The notes below the pieces were generated by a model. The model was given only the letters and a program-made list of their open reading frames with translations. It was not told where the DNA came from and did not search any database. Positions 1-16,300 of a stretch of 64,000 bases of DNA are shown piece by piece (position 1 is the stretch's first letter; every line of letters starts with the position of its first letter). The position numbers and the translations under genes are program-made. Source of the stretch: Pseudomonadota bacterium (lineage in GTDB: Bacteria; Pseudomonadota; Gammaproteobacteria; Xanthomonadales; Xanthomonadaceae); assembly GCA_021821195.1 (NCBI GenBank), contig JAKACT010000001.1:248001-312000 (forward strand), written 5' to 3'.

Positions 1-2642
1 GTCTTGCCGGCCAGCTGCGGCGCGCTCAGCGTGACCTGCAGCGACTGCTGCGGGCGCACCTGTTTCTTCACCGCCAGGCCCACGGCGACGCGGCGGTCAC
101 GCCGATCCATCGGCACGAACGCCTCGCCCACCGCCCGCGCGGGGGTGATCTTGCTGGCCGCGCTGCCGCCACGGAACACCAGCGCGGTCACGTACACGTC
201 GTGGCGCTCCCAGTCCTGCGTCACCGGGATTTCCACCACGGTGCCCGGCTTCACGTCCACCGACTGCACGAACAGCATGCGGTCGCTTTCCACCATCACC
301 AAGCCCTTGCCGGCATGCGGCGGCGTCAGGGTGACCTTCAGCTTGTCGCCGGCGCGATAGGCGGTCTTGTCCAGCGCCAGCTTGACCTTGTCTGGGCGCG
401 CGTCCAGTCCGCGGTTCTCGTCGCCCCAGCCCCAGCCGGCGCGGAACGGATAGCGCATGGTCAGCCTGGTCGCCGGATCGAACACCTCCAGCCGGTAGTC
501 GCCCCACTCCACCGGGAAGTCGATGCGCGCCGCGGTGGTGCCGGCGTCGATGCTGCGCGTTTCCACGGTCTGGAAGCGACGGGTGAAATCGTGGCGCCAG
601 CCGCTGTCCTCGTCGTGGCTCCAGTGGTAGTCGCGGAGTTCGCGCACCAGCGACACCTTCAGCCCCGCAGCCGGCCGCGGGCGGCCGTCGCTGCCGTAGC
701 GCATCAGCTCGAACCCGGCGCTCGCATTGGCATTGGCGCCGTCCTCGTCGTCGAACAGCGGGCGCACGCCGACCAGCGCACCGGCCGGCCACAGCGTACG
801 AACGAGGCTGCGGTTGACGCTGCGGCCGCCGGACTCGAACAGGCTGCCCGCCACGATGGCCTGCACCGGCGTGGTGCCCTTCACTTCCTCGGGCAGCGGA
901 ATGTCCTTGCGCAGCTCGCCTTTCGCATCCAGCTCGGCATCGATGGCGTCCACGGCGTCCTTCGGCAGCGCCACGGTGGGATCGCCGAAGAACCAGCCCT
1001 TCAGATTCTCCAGCGGGTGCTGGTCCACCCGCACCGCCAGCTTGGCGGTGAAGCGGTTGCCGGCGGCCGGCGCGCCGTACAGGTAGGCGCCCTTGGCATG
1101 CAGCGCCAGCGGCTGGCCGGGGCGCAGGATCGGCGCCGCGCTGCCGAGGTCCAGCTTCATCCGCTCCGGCAGGAATTCCTCGATGCGCAGGCTCATGCCC
1201 TGCACCGCCTCCTTGCTGGCCGGATCCGTGCGGAACTCCACCTGCCAGCGGCCGGTGGGCGCTTCTGCAGGAATGGCTTTCTCGAAGCGGAAATAGCCCT
1301 GCGCACCGGGCTCGATCTTCGATTCGACGAAGGTCCTGCCATCCGGCTGCTTCAGGCGGACGAACAGGGATTGCGACTTGCCGCCCTTTGCCTGCACCGG
1401 CCGGCCGTCGAAGTCACGCAGCAGCGCGGAGACGCGCACGGTTTCACCCGGGCGGTAGAGGTCGCGGCCCGACCAGGCGAACACGTCGAACCAGGCCTGC
1501 TCGCGGCCGGCCACCGCGAACTCGGACAGGTCGAGCGCCGGCTGGTTGAACGGCAGCATCGACATGTCCTTGCCGCGCAACGCGGTGAGCACGTGGCCCG
1601 CGTCCAGCCGGTAGTCGAGCAGCGCGTTGCCGTTGCCGTCGGTGCTGCCCTTGAACACCGGCTGGCCGCGCGCATCCAGCACCCGCAGCTCGACGTTGGC
1701 CAAGCCGGCGCCACTGGCCAGCGAGGCTGTGTGCACGAACAGCTTGTCCTTGTAGGCACGCGCGTGCAGGCCGATGTCGCTGACGCTGAAGAAGGCAACC
1801 TCGAACTCGCCCCGGAAGCTGCCCGTCTTCTTCATCACCGCGAAGTACAGGCCGGGCTTCTGCAGTTCGGCGATGTCCTGCAGCGGCAGGTAGGTCAGCA
1901 CGCGCTCGTTGCGTTCGCCGCCCAGCACGAAGCGGTTGACGTACACCGGCTCGGCCAGCTTGCCGATCGGCGCGCGGCTGTCCGCGTCGTCCGGGTCGTA
2001 CCAGGACGGATCCAGCTCCCAGCTGCCGCGGCGGCCGCCGCGCTGGTAGTCGGCGAAGAACTTCGGCAGCGCATCGTCGCGCACGCGCAGGAACTCGACG
2101 TCGACCTCGTCCACGTTCACCGACACCACCGGCAGCCCGCGCGATTCCTTCGCCGGGATCACGCTGCCCTGCGAAGCGAAACCCACCGCGGGTTCCAGCT
2201 CGCCGGTGAACACCTTCAGTTCCAGGTCCTTGCCCAGCTTGCTGCCGTCGGCGGCGGTCAGCGCGGCGGAAATCCGCAGCGTGTAGTGCTTGTTGGCTTC
2301 GACATAGGGGAAACGCAGGGTCTTGCCGTCGTCGGACAGCGCCCAGCCGCCCTGGCCGTCGCCCTTGGCATCGATCACCAGCAGCTTGTCGAAGTCCTGC
2401 GTACCCACCAGCGGGCGCGAGAATTCCACCGCCACCGCCAGCCCGTCCGGGCGCTGGTCGGGCCAGGCGCGCGCCACCGCGAAGCCGGTGATCTTGGCGC
2501 GCTCGGCCTTGATCGCCTCGCCGCTGGGAGGCGGCAGCTGGCCGCCTGTATCGCGCTTGCAGCCGACGGTTCCCGTCGCCAGCAGGGCCAGCAGCAACAG
2601 CCCCAGCAGGCGCCCGGGCGCAAAAGTCCGTGCACGCGTCAT
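1..2642 (-). CDS. Alpha-2-macroglobulin family lipoprotein (N-terminal part, cut by window edge)
   Basis: The frame gives 880 residues and continues past the left edge, so the C-terminal half, where the thioester or bait region would lie, is not visible. The protein starts with a basic stretch, a Leu-rich hydrophobic segment and a TVGC lipobox-like cysteine followed by Lys, which suggests an outer-membrane-directed lipoprotein. After it come serial beta-domain (MG/MG2-like) sequences, including DLYRPGETVRV and LDKTAYRAGDKLKV, which are typical of bacterial alpha-2-macroglobulins of the YfhM/YfaS kind. Family members are thought to trap proteases in the periplasm. I chose the ATG at 2642 because a GGA-type ribosome site lies about 7 nt upstream; an in-frame ATG at 2654 is the alternative. 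No pbpC partner is visible. Confidence 0.88.
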   Translation of the reverse strand, partial: MTRARTFAPGRLLGLLLLALLATGTVGCKRDTGGQLPPPSGEAIKAERAKITGFAVARAWPDQRPDGLAVAVEFSRPLVGTQDFDKLLVIDAKGDGQGGWALSDDGKTLRFPYVEANKHYTLRISAALTAADGSKLGKDLELKVFTGELEPAVGFASQGSVIPAKESRGLPVVSVNVDEVDVEFLRVRDDALPKFFADYQRGGRRGSWELDPSWYDPDDADSRAPIGKLAEPVYVNRFVLGGERNERVLTYLPLQDIAELQKPGLYFAVMKKTGSFRGEFEVAFFSVSDIGLHARAYKDKLFVHTASLASGAGLANVELRVLDARGQPVFKGSTDGNGNALLDYRLDAGHVLTALRGKDMSMLPFNQPALDLSEFAVAGREQAWFDVFAWSGRDLYRPGETVRVSALLRDFDGRPVQAKGGKSQSLFVRLKQPDGRTFVESKIEPGAQGYFRFEKAIPAEAPTGRWQVEFRTDPASKEAVQGMSLRIEEFLPERMKLDLGSAAPILRPGQPLALHAKGAYLYGAPAAGNRFTAKLAVRVDQHPLENLKGWFFGDPTVALPKDAVDAIDAELDAKGELRKDIPLPEEVKGTTPVQAIVAGSLFESGGRSVNRSLVRTLWPAGALVGVRPLFDDEDGANANASAGFELMRYGSDGRPRPAAGLKVSLVRELRDYHWSHDEDSGWRHDFTRRFQTVETRSIDAGTTAARIDFPVEWGDYRLEVFDPATRLTMRYPFRAGWGWGDENRGLDARPDKVKLALDKTAYRAGDKLKVTLTPPHAGKGLVMVESDRMLFVQSVDVKPGTVVEIPVTQDWERHDVYVTALVFRGGSAASKITPARAVGEAFVPMDRRDRRVAVGLAVKKQVRPQQSLQVTLSAPQLAGK

Positions 2643-2728
2643 CGCGATGTCCATTCCGTGGGATCGCGCCGAGTATAGGGCGCCGGCATGGCCCCGCACG
2701 CTGGCCGGCGGGCTGCGCAACGCCCGCT

Positions 2729-2737
2729 GGGGGGGGG
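2729..2737. repeat. Nine-base poly-G tract
   Basis: A run of nine G lies between the HDOD gene stop (2744) and the start of the alpha-2-macroglobulin gene (2642). It is outside both reading frames. It is the longest mononucleotide run I noticed and could be slippage-prone, but nothing shows a regulatory role. Confidence 0.4.
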
Positions 2738-2743
2738 CGCGGT

Positions 2744-3859
2744 TCAGGCCAGCAGGCGCGACCACATGCCGGCGAAATCGGCGTGGACCCGACGGTGTTG
2801 CGCCCATGCCTCCAGCATCGCCAGGCCTTCGTCGCGGCTGAATTTCTCCTGCCGGGCCAGCATCGCCAGCGCCGCGGCAAGCCGGCCCGCACGCAGCGCG
2901 CGCCCCAGCGGGTCTGCCGGCATCGCGTCCGAACGCTGCGAATCAAGCGCGATCCCGATCCGATCGGACAATTCCCACGACACCGCGATGCGGTGCGCCA
3001 TCGGCGCCGTTTGTTCGTCGAGAACGCGGGCTACCGTGCGCGGATCCGGCGACAGGTGCGGGTGCAGCGCGTAGTTGTCGCGTAGCACCTGCGCCACCAT
3101 GATCGCCCCCAGCCCGTGCAGCAGCCCGACCATCTGCGCGGCGAACGCATCCTCCTGCCCGCGGCCGCCGCGGATCATGCCGGAAGCGACGTCCGCGGCC
3201 AGCTGGGTGTGTTCCCAGATCACCCCTGGCAGCCGGCCGAACGGGCCTTCGCCGGTCTGCATGACCGGCTGCACCAGCGCCGCGGCAATCACCGGGCGCA
3301 GCCCATCCAACCCGAGCAGGGTCGCGGCCCGCATCAGGCTTTCCACCGGCTTTTCCTGGATCCGGTAGAACGGGCTGTTGGCGATGCGCAGCAGGTTGGC
3401 CGATAGCGCCGGGTCTTCGCTGACGATGCGCGCGATGTGCTCCAGCGATACGTCGGGGTCGTTGATCGCCCGCATCAGCTTGGGCAGCAGGTAGGGCCGG
3501 CGCGGCATGTGCCGGGCCTGGAACTGCGTCCGCGACAGCAGGTTCGCGCAGGCGGCGGCGATGGCCGCGTGTGCGGCTGCAGCTTCCGCCGCTGCAATCG
3601 CGGGCGGCGCGGGCGCGGCGGTCTTGGTGTCCACCGCCAACGCATACAGCTCGCGCACCAGCGTGCGCCCGCGTGGAATGCCGGTGTCCGCGACGTCTCC
3701 TGCGTCGCCTGGCAGCCAGTCCTCGTCGATGTCCTGTGCATCCGCAGGGTCGACCGGCGGGCGCCGATCCGCCGCATCGGCACGCAGTGCCCACCATGCG
3801 CCGATCCCGGCCAGCACGGCCACCGTGCCCGCTATCGCCACCCATCCAACAGCATCCAT
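2744..3859 (-). CDS. Membrane-anchored HDOD domain protein
   Basis: This 371-residue protein begins with one transmembrane segment (about residues 4-23, WVAIAGTVAVLAGIGAWWAL). A variable Asp/Ala-rich linker follows, then an HDOD domain from about residue 120 to 320 (PYLLPKLMRAINDPDVSL, LSANLLRIANSPFYR, GLLHGLGAIM). HDOD domains are HD-like folds that usually lack full phosphohydrolase activity and act in signalling. The partner and signal are unknown. The ATG at 3859 has GGAG six bases upstream; an in-frame GTG lies 12 nt further out. It is on the same strand and just upstream of the alpha-2-macroglobulin gene, about 100 bp away, so cotranscription is possible. Confidence 0.82.
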   Translation of the reverse strand: MDAVGWVAIAGTVAVLAGIGAWWALRADAADRRPPVDPADAQDIDEDWLPGDAGDVADTGIPRGRTLVRELYALAVDTKTAAPAPPAIAAAEAAAAHAAIAAACANLLSRTQFQARHMPRRPYLLPKLMRAINDPDVSLEHIARIVSEDPALSANLLRIANSPFYRIQEKPVESLMRAATLLGLDGLRPVIAAALVQPVMQTGEGPFGRLPGVIWEHTQLAADVASGMIRGGRGQEDAFAAQMVGLLHGLGAIMVAQVLRDNYALHPHLSPDPRTVARVLDEQTAPMAHRIAVSWELSDRIGIALDSQRSDAMPADPLGRALRAGRLAAALAMLARQEKFSRDEGLAMLEAWAQHRRVHADFAGMWSRLLA

Positions 3860-3992
3860 CCGCGACTCCACCGGCCCTGTTCTACGTCCCGCATCCCGCT
3901 ACGTCCTGCGCGGGATGGGGACAGGCTAGCCGATGCACGCGCGGAAATGGCATCCGCGCGTGCGCCGGGCCCTGCCAGCCCGGCGTCGGGGC

Positions 3993-6569
<2,577 letters not shown>

Positions 6570-6676
6570 CGTGCGTCCGTTTCTCGTGGTGGTGCCTATC
6601 GTGAATTCCGGCCCGCAGGCAACCGGCGGAAACCTGTTCCGCAAGTGCGTCCAACGGGAATTTCCAACAACGGGAA

Positions 6677-6685
6677 ATCATACCA
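6677..6685 (-). promoter_or_regulatory. Probable extended -10 promoter of gyrA
   Basis: On the minus strand the bases TGGTATGAT form an extended -10 element with no good -35 at 16-18 nt. It predicts transcription starting about 100 nt before the gyrA ATG. The 288 bp between gyrA and mtnA (6570-6857) otherwise holds an AACGGGAA direct repeat at 6653-6660 and 6669-6676 and some GC-rich inverted repeats, but no gene that I can support. Confidence 0.4.
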
Positions 6686-6857
6686 TCCAGGGCCCCTTAA
6701 AGCACCCCGATTCCATCGGAAATCAAGCAGTTGCGCGGCCTGCGGGGCGCCATGCGGCGCGCAAGGGCGGCATTTCCCGCCGCAGGAAGCAGGGAGGCGG
6801 CTTGATCGCGAAGGCCACGTTGCCCCGCGAGGGCGGCAACGACACGCAGGCTACGCT

Positions 6858-7925
6858 TCAGGCGTCGAACAAACCGCGCATGCGCCCTGCGTCCGGCCGC
6901 TCGACCACGCCCTTTTCGGTGACGATGGCGTCGATCAGCGCATGCGGGGTCACGTCAAAAACCGGATTCCATGCGCGCACGCCGTCAGCCACCACGCGCT
7001 TGCCGCGGAACGACAGCAGTTCCGCCGGGTCGCGCTCCTCGATCTCGATCAGGTCGCCCGAAGCAGTGCCCATGTCGACGGTGGAGGACGGCGCCACCAC
7101 CATGAACTTCAGCCCGTGGTGCCTGGCCGCGATGGCCAGCTGGTAGGTGCCGATCTTGTTGGCGGTGTCGCCGTTCGCGCAAATGCGGTCGGCGCCCACC
7201 ACCACCCATTGCACCTGCCCGGTCTTCATCAGGTGCGAGGCGGCCGCATCGGCGACCAGGGTGGCGTCGATGCCGTCCTGCGCCAGCTCCCACACGGTCA
7301 GCCGCGCGCCCTGGTTCCACGGCCGGGTCTCGGTGGCGAACACGCGTTCGATGCGGCCGTCGGCCACGCCGGCGCGGATCACGCCGAGAGCGGTGCCGAA
7401 GCCGGCGGTGGCCAGCGAGCCGGTATTGCAGTGGGTCAGCACGCCGCTTCCGGGTGCGATCAGCGCGGCGCCGGCGCGTCCCATCGCACGGTTGGCGGCC
7501 AGGTCTTCGGTTTCGATGGCCAGCGCTTCGTCCTCCAGCGCCGCGCGCCAGTCATCGCCCGGATCCAGCGCGGCCAGCGCGCCGGCCATGCGCGCCAGCG
7601 CCCAGGCCAGGTTGACGGCAGTGGGACGGGCAGCGTTGAGCCGTTGGATGGCGGGCTCGAGCAGGCGCGAGGCTTCGGCTGGATCGGTGGACTCCAGCCC
7701 GCGGCCGGCCAGCACCACGCCCCAGGCCGCGGCGATGCCGATGGCCGGCGCGCCGCGCACGGTCAGCGCGCGGATCGCGTCGGCCACCTCGTCGCTGCTG
7801 CGGCAGATCTCGTGGACCACGGTGAACGGCAGCACGCGCTGGTCCAGCAGCTCCAGCGTTTCCCCGGTCCAACGGATCGGACGGACGTGGTCGTAACGGT
7901 CGTAATCGATGGCGGAATCATTCAT
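6858..7925 (-). CDS. mtnA: Methylthioribose-1-phosphate isomerase
   Basis: MtnA (355 residues) converts 5-methylthioribose-1-phosphate to the ribulose isomer in the methionine salvage pathway. It shows the family core [19 protein letters not shown] near residue 55, the catalytic cysteine in [19 protein letters not shown] and the catalytic aspartate in [18 protein letters not shown]. The length is normal. The start at 7925 ([17 protein letters not shown]) has no obvious ribosome site, so it is less certain than the rest. It is immediately upstream of gyrA on the same strand. Other salvage-type genes (an MtnE-like aminotransferase and an omega-amidase) sit about 20 kb away in a separate operon. 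Confidence 0.95.
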   Translation of the reverse strand: MNDSAIDYDRYDHVRPIRWTGETLELLDQRVLPFTVVHEICRSSDEVADAIRALTVRGAPAIGIAAAWGVVLAGRGLESTDPAEASRLLEPAIQRLNAARPTAVNLAWALARMAGALAALDPGDDWRAALEDEALAIETEDLAANRAMGRAGAALIAPGSGVLTHCNTGSLATAGFGTALGVIRAGVADGRIERVFATETRPWNQGARLTVWELAQDGIDATLVADAAASHLMKTGQVQWVVVGADRICANGDTANKIGTYQLAIAARHHGLKFMVVAPSSTVDMGTASGDLIEIEERDPAELLSFRGKRVVADGVRAWNPVFDVTPHALIDAIVTEKGVVERPDAGRMRGLFDA

Positions 7926-7992
7926 GCGTGCATTTAACCACGGCCATCGCGGGGCTCCTGCGCACCCCGCGATGCCGTCACGCATGGCTCGA

Positions 7993-8730
7993 TCAGAAGC
8001 TGCGGAATTCGGCGCGGCAGCCCTGCGATACCCAGATGCCGCTGCGGCCATAGCCCCAGCTGCGGCCTTCGATGCAGGACGCGCGCGACAGCTGGCGCAC
8101 CAGCTGCACGCCGGCGCGGGTGTTGGCCGCGCATTCGACGTAGCGCCCGTCGTTGGATTCGCAGCGGAACACGCGCCCGCCATAGCCGTAATCCGGGCGG
8201 TCCCAGCCGCCGCCGCGGCGCACCGCGAACTCGCCGCGGCAGCCCTGCGACACCCACACGCTGCCGCGCTCGGAACCCCAGCTGCGCCCTTCGATGCAGG
8301 CCGAGCGCGACACCTGCCGGACCAGCTCGGCGCGACCGCGACCGGGGAATGCGCAGCGGTTGTAGCGGCCGTCGTTGGAATCGCAGCGGACGATGTTGCC
8401 GTAGCCCTGTCCATAGCCATATCCATCGTCCCGGCCATAGCGGTCGCCGCCCCGGTCGGACAGGCGGAAGTCGGCGCGGCACCCCTGCGACACCCAGACA
8501 CTGCCGCGGCCGTAACCCCAGCTGCGCCCCTCGATGCACGGCGCCCTTGATATCTGCCGCTCCAGCAGTACGCGCCCGCCGCCGGTGGGACATTCACGGG
8601 TGCGGCCGTCGATGGATTCGCAGCGGATGACCTCATCCCGATAGCCGTCGCCGCCGTAGTACTGGGCGGCGGCGGGCGCCGCGGCAGAGCCGGCGAACAG
8701 GGCGACGGCAATGACAAGCTGGCTACGCAT
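7993..8730 (-). CDS. Secreted DUF3011 protein with three repeats
   Basis: This 245-residue protein has a signal peptide ([23 protein letters not shown]) and three copies of a DUF3011 unit about 74-80 residues apart. Each unit holds a paired-Cys core: a segment like RCESxDGR followed by C, then [28 protein letters not shown]. The repeated cysteines suggest disulfide-bonded periplasmic or surface modules. The linkers between units are rich in Gly, Tyr, Asp and Arg. DUF3011 is common in xanthomonads and its function is unknown. A strong AGGAGGAG site precedes the ATG at 8730. The gene stands alone between mtnA and epmA on the same strand. Confidence 0.85.
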   Translation of the reverse strand: MRSQLVIAVALFAGSAAAPAAAQYYGGDGYRDEVIRCESIDGRTRECPTGGGRVLLERQISRAPCIEGRSWGYGRGSVWVSQGCRADFRLSDRGGDRYGRDDGYGYGQGYGNIVRCDSNDGRYNRCAFPGRGRAELVRQVSRSACIEGRSWGSERGSVWVSQGCRGEFAVRRGGGWDRPDYGYGGRVFRCESNDGRYVECAANTRAGVQLVRQLSRASCIEGRSWGYGRSGIWVSQGCRAEFRSF

Positions 8731-8878
8731 GGGCTGGCTCCTCCTGGCTCGGCCCGGCATGGGCGCGATTCACGGTTCCGACTGTAGGCGCGCCGGATTA
8801 ACCGCAGGCAAAAATAGCGCGTTCGCCACCGCCCCGGACACGGCGCATTCAGATTTTCCGGCAGGCCGCCGGCCGTGC

Positions 8879-12195
<3,317 letters not shown>

Positions 12196-12315
12196 TTAGC
12201 GTTGCCGCGGTGGGCACCAACGGACGGCGCCGGATCCCGGCCCCGTCCGCATCCGCCCAAGCCGATCGCGCCAAGCCCAACGCCCACCGGAGCCGGGTCC
12301 GGGGTCGGCGGGGTT

Positions 12316-12531
12316 TCAGAGCACCCGCGGCGCGCTGGAAAAGTACCCGCCCGTGGTTTCGTAGTTGATCGCGCTGCTGGCGTTGAACAGCGCGGCGGTG
12401 GCGGTGAACTGGGTGGGACTGAGGAACACCTGGGTGGTCGCCGAGGAGCCTTCCAGCGTGTAGTAGAGCCAGTATTTCCTGTCGCTCGGCTTGTAGCCGA
12501 AGCTGTAACTTTCAACCTTCTTCCAAGCCAT
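12316..12531 (-). CDS. Small conserved-looking protein of unknown function
   Basis: The protein has 71 residues (MAWKKVESYSFGYKPSDRKY...) and is rich in aromatic residues and Ser/Thr, with no signal peptide or membrane segment. The pattern of beta-strand-like segments (YWLYYTLEG, TQVFLSPTQFTATAALF) suggests a small folded domain. I do not recognise a function. The ATG at 12531 has GGAG six bases upstream, clearly better than the in-frame ATG nine codons further out, and this supports real translation. It sits between zipA (69 nt upstream) and ligA (129 nt downstream) on the same strand, where related genomes usually have none. Confidence 0.6.
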   Translation of the reverse strand: MAWKKVESYSFGYKPSDRKYWLYYTLEGSSATTQVFLSPTQFTATAALFNASSAINYETTGGYFSSAPRVL

Positions 12532-12600
12532 GGCCTGCTCCGCAGTGGGTGTCCCCATGCCAACGGGGAAACCGGGCCAGGCAGGCCTGACCCGTGCGGG

Positions 12601-13317
12601 TTACCAGCGCGAGGTCCTGCCCAGCGGCGGCGCCGCATTCTGGCGATCGTAGGCGCGCAGCTCGTCGCGGATGTGCTGGATGCGCTGGCGGCCCAGCGCG
12701 CTGCGTTCCTCGTCCAGCACCACGCCGTCCAGCAGGTCGGCCATGCGCTGCGCCGCCGGCTCCATGGTTTCCCACGCGTCCAGCGCCGCCACCGGCGCCG
12801 GCAGGGTGAGGAAGAAGGCGATGGCCGGGGTTTCGACGTCGGCGATGCGGGCCATGTCGAAGCTGCCCGGCTTGATGATGTTGGCCACGCTGAAGATCGG
12901 CCCGGCTTCGGGACGGCCGTCCACCAAGCGGTGGAATACGTCCATGTAGCCGAAGGTCAGGCCCGCCTTCTCGGCCGCCACCACGATGTCGGGGCCGCGC
13001 AGCTTGTTGCCGGCCTTGGCGGCGACGTACAGCGAGATGATGCGGTCGAACTGGTCGACCGGGCGCTTGCCCAACTCGCCCTGCGGCGCGCCGGTGGCCA
13101 GCGGCAGCTCCTCCTGCCCGGCCTCGCCTTCGCCCCAGCTATCGGCCAACTGCTCGCCCAGCGAAGGCTCGGTGCGGTCGCCGGCCTCGCGCACGGCCTC
13201 GCGCGGCAGGCGGCGGCCCTGCCCGTCCTTGCGGCTGCGGCCGAAGAAGATGATCGCACCGAGCAGCAATGACATCGCCACCGCGATGCCAATCCGGAGC
13301 AGGGTCATGTCCGACAT
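12601..13317 (-). CDS. zipA: Cell division protein ZipA
   Basis: ZipA (238 residues) is the inner-membrane protein that tethers FtsZ filaments to the membrane and stabilises the Z-ring. It has the N-terminal membrane anchor (TLLRIGIAVAMSLLLGAIIFF), a short charged linker and the C-terminal FtsZ-binding domain (about residues 110-225; DMARIADVETPAIAFFLTLPAPVAALDAWETM). The linker is much shorter than the Pro/Gln-rich one of E. coli. The ATG at 13317 is preceded by GGAG at 8 nt. The gene follows smc by 22 nt and is probably cotranscribed with it. Confidence 0.93.
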   Translation of the reverse strand: MSDMTLLRIGIAVAMSLLLGAIIFFGRSRKDGQGRRLPREAVREAGDRTEPSLGEQLADSWGEGEAGQEELPLATGAPQGELGKRPVDQFDRIISLYVAAKAGNKLRGPDIVVAAEKAGLTFGYMDVFHRLVDGRPEAGPIFSVANIIKPGSFDMARIADVETPAIAFFLTLPAPVAALDAWETMEPAAQRMADLLDGVVLDEERSALGRQRIQHIRDELRAYDRQNAAPPLGRTSRW

Positions 13318-13339
13318 CAAGCAATCTCCATAAAGCGGT

Positions 13340-16300
13340 TCATGCGGCGCCGGCCAGGCGCGCGGCTTCGGCGAGGTCGACGGACACCAGGCGCGACACG
13401 CCCGGTTCGCGCATGGTCACGCCCGAGAGCTGCCGCGCGGCTTCCATCGTCGCCTTGTTGTGGGTGACGAACAGGAACTGTACCGCCTCGCTCATCTCGC
13501 TGACCATCGCGGTGAAGCGACCAACGTTGGCTTCGTCCAGCGGCGCGTCCACCTCGTCCAGCAGGCAGAACGGCGCCGGGTTGAGGCGGAAGATCGCGAA
13601 CACTAGCGCCACCGCGGTCATCGCCTTCTCGCCGCCGGACAGCAGGGTGATGTTGGACACGCGCTTGCCCGGCGGCCGCGCCATGATCGTCACGCCGGTA
13701 TCCAGCAGGTCATCGCCGGTGAGTTCCAGATAGGCATGGCCACCGCCGAACAGGCGCGGGTAGAGCTCCTGCACGCCGGCGTTGACGCGGTCGAAGGTGT
13801 CGCGGAACCGCCCGCGGGTCTCGCGGTCGATCTTGCGGATCGCCTCTTCCAGCGTCTCCAGCGCGGCGCTGAGGTCGGCGTCCTGCGCATCCAGGTATTC
13901 CTTGCGCTGCGCGGCTTCGGCATGTTCGGCGATGGCGGCGAGGTTCACCGGCTCCAGGCGGCGCAGCTTCGCGTCCAGTTCGCCAACCGTGCGTTCCCAT
14001 GCGCCCGCGTCGGCGTTTTCCGGCAGCGTGTTGAGCACTTCGTCCATGACGAAGCCGGCTTCGACCACCGCCGCCGTGAACTGCTCGGCCTTGAGCACCA
14101 GCGCCTGCTGGTCGAGGCGACGCTGGCCGATGGCCTCGCGCTGCGCCAGCGCCTGCGCGTCGCGCTGTTGGCGCACCTGCTCGTGCTGGCGCAGCTCGGC
14201 ATCGATGCCTTCCAGCGTCGAGCGCGCCTGCGCCAGCGCGCGATCGGCGCGCACGCGTTCCTCCAGCGCGGCCTGCCGCTCGGCTTCCAGCGCCTGCACC
14301 GGCGCATCGCCCTCGGCCATCTGCGCGGCAAGGTCCCCCAGGCGCGAATCCAGCTGCCCGCGCTGTCCGCCCATGCGCTCCAGCGCCTGCGCCAGCGCCA
14401 CCGCCTGTACCCGCTGCGATTCCAGCGTCAGCGCCAGCGCGTGGGCGGCGTCGCGCGATTCGCGGGCGGCGGTGCGGGCGGCTTCGCGCTTGTCGGTGAG
14501 GTAGCGGCGTTCGTTCTCCAGCGTCTGGCGGGCGGATTCGAGGTTGCCCATGCGGCCCAGCGCGTCCTCGATGCGGATGCGCGCTTCGGCGGCCTGTTCC
14601 TTGTTCGCTTCCAGCGCTTCGTCCAGCTGCGCCAGCTCGGCGTCGATGCGGGCGATGCGGTTGCGCGCGTTCTCCAGCCGGCCCTGCTGGCTTTGCAGCT
14701 GGCCGGCCAGTTCGGAGACGTTGCGGTGGGCCATGTAGAGCTGGCGCTGGGCGTCCTCGCGCTGCTGCTCCGCCACCAGATGGGCATCGCGCAGCTGGGT
14801 CAGGGTGGCGTCCAGCTCGCGCTCCCGCAGCTGGTGCTGTTCGATCTCGCCGCGCAGCGACTGGATTTCCTTCTCGCGCAGCAGCGCGCCCTGCTTGGCC
14901 GCGCCGGAACGGGCGATGCGCACCCAGCCGTCGCCGAGGCGTTCGCCGCCGCGGGTGATGACGGAGTCGCCCTCGCCCAGCGTGGCTTGCAGCGCGCGTG
15001 CATCGTTCAGCGTGTCGGCGGCGTGCAGGCGCGCCAGCAGGCGGCGGATCGCGCGCGGGCCCTGCACTTTCGAGGCCAGCGACGTGACGGGATACGCGGT
15101 GTCGTCGTTGGCGCCGGCGACCAAGGCCAGCCGGCCTTCGCCGAGTTCGCCCAGCGCATCGACCAGTTGCTCCGGCGCCTCGACGATCACGGCCTCGATG
15201 AGCTGGCCCAGTGCGGCTTCGACCGCGTTCTCCCAGCCGGCGTCCACCTGCAGCCGCTCGCCCACGCGGGCGGCGTCGTTCAGGCCGTGGGTTTCCAGCC
15301 ATTGCCTGGCCGCGCCCTTTTCCTGCCCCAGCGCGGCGGCCTGCAGCGTTTCCAGCGAAGAAAGCCGGCCGCGGGCGGCCTGCGCCTGCTTGCGCAGCTC
15401 GGCCAGTTCCGCCTGCGCGGCGCGCTGGCGTTCCTGCACCTCGGCGGTGGCCTGCTTGCGGGTCTCGACGTCAAAGGTCAGCGACTCCAGCGACTCCTTC
15501 TGCGTCTCATGCTGGAGCTGCAGCTGTTCGAAGGCGTCGGTGAGGGTGTCGAGGTCCAGCCCGGCGCGCTCCTCGCGCAGCTGCTGGCGGCGGCGGTCGG
15601 CGTCGAGGATCTGCCGGTCCAGGTGTTCGATGCGGGTGCGCTCGACGTCGCCGGCGCGCGCGGCCTCGGCCTGCTCGCGACTGTGCGCGTCCCAGCGCTG
15701 CTGCCAATCGGCCAGCCGCGCCTCGGCGTCGCGCAGCGCGTCCTGCCGCAGCAGGTCTTCTTCCTGCAGCAGCTCGAGCCGGGGCTCGGCCTCGGCCAGC
15801 GCCTCGCGCAGCACGTCGAGCTTCTGCTCATCGCCGCTGATGTGGCTGCCGAGCTCGGCCAGCGCTGCCTGCGCCTCGTCGCGCGCGCGTTGCAGGCGCA
15901 CCGACAGCTCGCGCTGGTGGGCGATCTGCTGTTCCACCCGCGCCAGCGTGCTGCCAACCTGGTAGACCGCGGCCTGCGCGGTGTTGAGCGCGTCGCTGGC
16001 GGTTTCGCGCCGCTCGCGCCCGGTTTCCAGCTCGCTTTCGGCATGGCGCTGCTCGGCGATCAACTGCTCGAGCCGGGTTTCCTCGCGCGCCAGCTGCTCG
16101 CGCAGGCCCTGCAGGCGGGCGTCCAGCGCGCGGAACTCCAGCGCCTTCCATTCGGCGTCCTTGACCCTGCGCTCGGCCTGGATGGCGGTGTACTGCTCGG
16201 CCTGCTTGGCCTGCCGCGCCAGGTGCTGCAGTTGCTTGCCGACTTCCTCGCGCAGGTCGTTGAGGCGGTCCAGGTTCTCGCGGGTGTGGCGGATGCGGGT

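Noticed and set aside
201-2678. An 825-codon open frame on the plus strand
   Set aside because: It is antisense to the alpha-2-macroglobulin gene, has biased Ala/Arg/Gln/His composition and no recognisable domain. Such frames arise from high third-position GC.
6818-6841. Terminator after mtnA
   Set aside because: The stem CGTTGCC/GGCAACG exists but no T-tract follows on the minus strand, so termination is not supported.
8010-8560. Tandem DNA repeats that might be a CRISPR or satellite
   Set aside because: The three similar blocks are the coding units of the DUF3011 protein and are over 200 bp apart with no spacer pattern.
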